Source: an uncultured Mesonia sp.
Lineage (GTDB): Bacteria > Bacteroidota > Bacteroidia > Flavobacteriales > Flavobacteriaceae
Reading direction: 5' to 3'
Assembly: GCA_958296185.1 (NCBI GenBank)
Contig: CATQIB010000013.1
Coordinates: 1-64,000 of the forward strand
Length of the DNA stretch: 64,000 bases
Both the position numbers and the translations under genes were made by a program. The notes under the pieces are model-generated. The model searched no databases. It was not told where the DNA came from and saw only the letters and a list, made by a program, of their open reading frames with translations. Of the stretch, positions 61,908 to 64,000 are shown in pieces; position 1 is the first letter of the stretch, and each line of letters starts with the position of its first letter.

Positions 61908-64000
61908 GCTGCGAATAGATTTCAAATTGTATTTTTACGTGATCATTCACAGGAACTTCTGAAAACGAAAATCAGGATACTGGGTTGTGAATTGATTTCA
62001 AATTGTATTTTTACGTGATGATTCACAGGAAAAACCAACGCACGCTTTGACGAGTTTATGTTGTGAATTGATTTCAAATTGTATTTTTACGTGATGATTC
62101 ACAGGCTCCTGAATTAGTTAGGCATCAAGAAGTATGTTGTGAATTGATTTCAAATTGTATTTTTACGTGATGATTCACAGGTAACGAGCTTACCGATTGG
62201 CGTAGGGGTGCGTTGTGAATTGATTTCAAATTGTATTTTTACGTGATGATTCACAGGAAAATCTGTTCAAATTGAAAATCAAAAAGCGTTGTGAATTGAT
62301 TTCAAATTGTATTTTTACGTGATGATTCACAGGTGCACCCCCCTCATTGTGTATTTGAGCATAGTTGTGAATTGATTTCAAATTGTATTTTTACGTGATG
62401 ATTCACAGGCATCAAGAAGTATAACAACCATTTGCGTCTGTTGTGAATTGATTTCAAATTGTATTTTTACGTGATGATTCACAGGTTTTATGAATTTGGA
62501 TGAATTCTTTACCACGTTGTGAATTGATTTCAAATTGTATTTTTACGTGATGATTCACAGGCCAATAAAATCCAAAAAGCTGATAACCCTAGTTGTGAAT
62601 TGATTTCAAATTGTATTTTTACGTGATGATTCACAGGTACAGGTTATACGTGATGAAATAGGGATGCGTTGTGAATTGATTTCAAATTGTATTTTTACGT
62701 GATGATTCACAGGATTTGTTAACCGCAAAAGCAGAAGGCTGCGGTTGTGAATTGATTTCAAATTGTATTTTTACGTGATGATTCACAGGATTTTTTAAAA
62801 TGTATTTTTTAATATCATCGTTGTGAATTGATTTCAAATTGTATTTTTACGTGATGATTCACAGGTTCAGAAGTGAGATCTTATTACAGTTTTGTGTTGT
62901 GAATTGATTTCAAATTGTATTTTTACGTGATGATTCACAGGTCTTGTGGCACACTTATACCATCACCCGCAGTTGTGAATTGATTTCAAATTGTATTTTT
63001 ACGTGATGATTCACAGGCGCTGGTTTATAGAGGGCATTAATAAACGCGTTGTGAATTGATTTCAAATTGTATTTTTACGTGATGATTCACAGGCAGGAAA
63101 AAATGGCGAAACTCTCCTTAAGTGTTGTGAATTGATTTCAAATTGTATTTTTACGTGATGATTCACAGGGTCGTTTTAATATCATTATTAATTTACTGGG
63201 TTGTGAATTGATTTCAAATTGTATTTTTACGTGATGATTCACAGGCTGTGGGCAATAATATTTGTACGGCTTATGGTTGTGAATTGATTTCAAATTGTAT
63301 TTTTACGTGATGATTCACAGGAAAGGTAACCTTGTTTTCTAATTTTAGGGTGTTGTGAATTGATTTCAAATTGTATTTTTACGTGATGATTCACAGGTAT
63401 CGGGATAGTATCTTGCGAATAACTTAGGTTGTGAATTGATTTCAAATTGTATTTTTACGTGATGATTCACAGGAAGAGGTAGAGAAACGCATAGCAGAGA
63501 GCCGTTGTGAATTGATTTCAAATTGTATTTTTACGTGATGATTCACAGGCAAGTGAAAATGTATGTTTTGATTGCGCTGGTTGTGAATTGATTTCAAATT
63601 GTATTTTTACGTGATGATTCACAGGTTAATTATTCGATTTGGTTTTAATGTTGCGTTGTGAATTGATTTCAAATTGTATTTTTACGTGATGATTCACAGG
63701 TAGTCAGACTTGCCATTAAAATCGGCCAACGTTGTGAATTGATTTCAAATTGTATTTTTACGTGATGATTCACAGGGTGGTTTTTTACGGTTGCTTCTAC
63801 TCTTGTGTTGTGAATTGATTTCAAATTGTATTTTTACGTGATGATTCACAGGCTCTACTCGCTTAACTACATCGTCTAGAGCGTTGTGAATTGATTTCAA
63901 ATTGTATTTTTACGTGATGATTCACAGGTCCCACCACAGAATTTGAAAAACTAGCCTTGTTGTGAATTGATTTCAAATTGTATTTTTACGTGATGATTCA
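61908..64000 (+). CRISPR. Type II-C-like CRISPR array, 28 repeats and 27 spacers, continuing beyond the window
   Basis: The repeat is 46 bp (GTTGTGAATTGATTTC at the 5' end, GATGATTCACAGG at the 3' end). Spacers are 30 bp, except one of 29 bp at 63626-63654. The first repeat (61908-61953) is diverged: GCTGCGAATAGA at its start and GATC near its end. The other 27 are identical as far as read; the last is cut by the window end. Repeat length, spacer length and the GTTGTG...TTTCAAAT start fit Bacteroidota type II-C systems, and that start is the crRNA 5' side of the repeat, so the array is probably read on the plus strand. No cas gene is in view. The diverged first repeat marks this side as the older end; the active end is outside the window. 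Confidence 0.97.

Overview
The window looks like a chromosomal piece of a member of the Bacteroidota, most likely a marine Flavobacteriia. The evidence is low GC, two SusC/SusD outer-membrane uptake loci, an ECF sigma/FecR/STN-receptor cascade, DUF6520 and DUF4625 proteins, -7 boxes of the TAnnTTTG type, and a CRISPR array with 46-bp repeats and 30-bp spacers of the type II-C kind. No tRNA, rRNA, integron integrase or cas gene was seen.

Layout. 1-8.9 kb: a minus-strand ECF sigma / FecR / STN-SusC / SusD / metallophosphoesterase / glycerophosphodiesterase operon, probably for phosphodiester scavenging; two of its genes carry single-base frameshifts. 9.3-14.1 kb: a minus-strand locus with a His-rich DUF4625 lipoprotein and a TonB receptor, a candidate metal-uptake system. 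14.8-23.3 kb: an amidase and an inorganic-sulfur gene set (TauE/SafE exporter, exported DsrE, persulfide-dioxygenase/rhodanese, TlpA thioredoxin, SoxB-like hydrolase, two YeeE/YedE halves). A shared palindrome GTAAC-N4-GTTAC lies upstream of three of its transcription units.

23.7-42.4 kb: an accessory region built largely of single-gene or short-operon modules on the plus strand. They are separated by recurring structured elements ending in AACGAGTT. At four modules the bases at the 5' border are the reverse complement of the bases at the 3' border, as integron cassettes show between their TTRRRY start and the R'' box of attC. Cargo includes a three-gene ABC-3C-type defence system, ParDE, a CDI immunity protein, DUF3050 and exported unknowns. 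Ordinary plus-strand operons (SDR/cupin; AraC-AhpD-DoxX-OsmC) sit between them.

43.4-51.3 kb: a second SusC/SusD pair with an M16 peptidase, probably for peptides. 51.9-58.5 kb: a defence-type stretch with a D12 DNA methyltransferase / AAA ATPase / HNH operon that looks Septu-like, a decayed ParDE pair and a STAS-like/HATPase pair. 58.7-61.9 kb: scrambled phage tail remnants, including two copies of the start of a tape-measure gene. Each copy is followed by a diverged CRISPR repeat. 61.9-64 kb: a CRISPR array of 28 repeats that runs off the window; two of its spacers overlap on the same target. A solitary CRISPR repeat also lies at 29.2 kb inside the cassette region.
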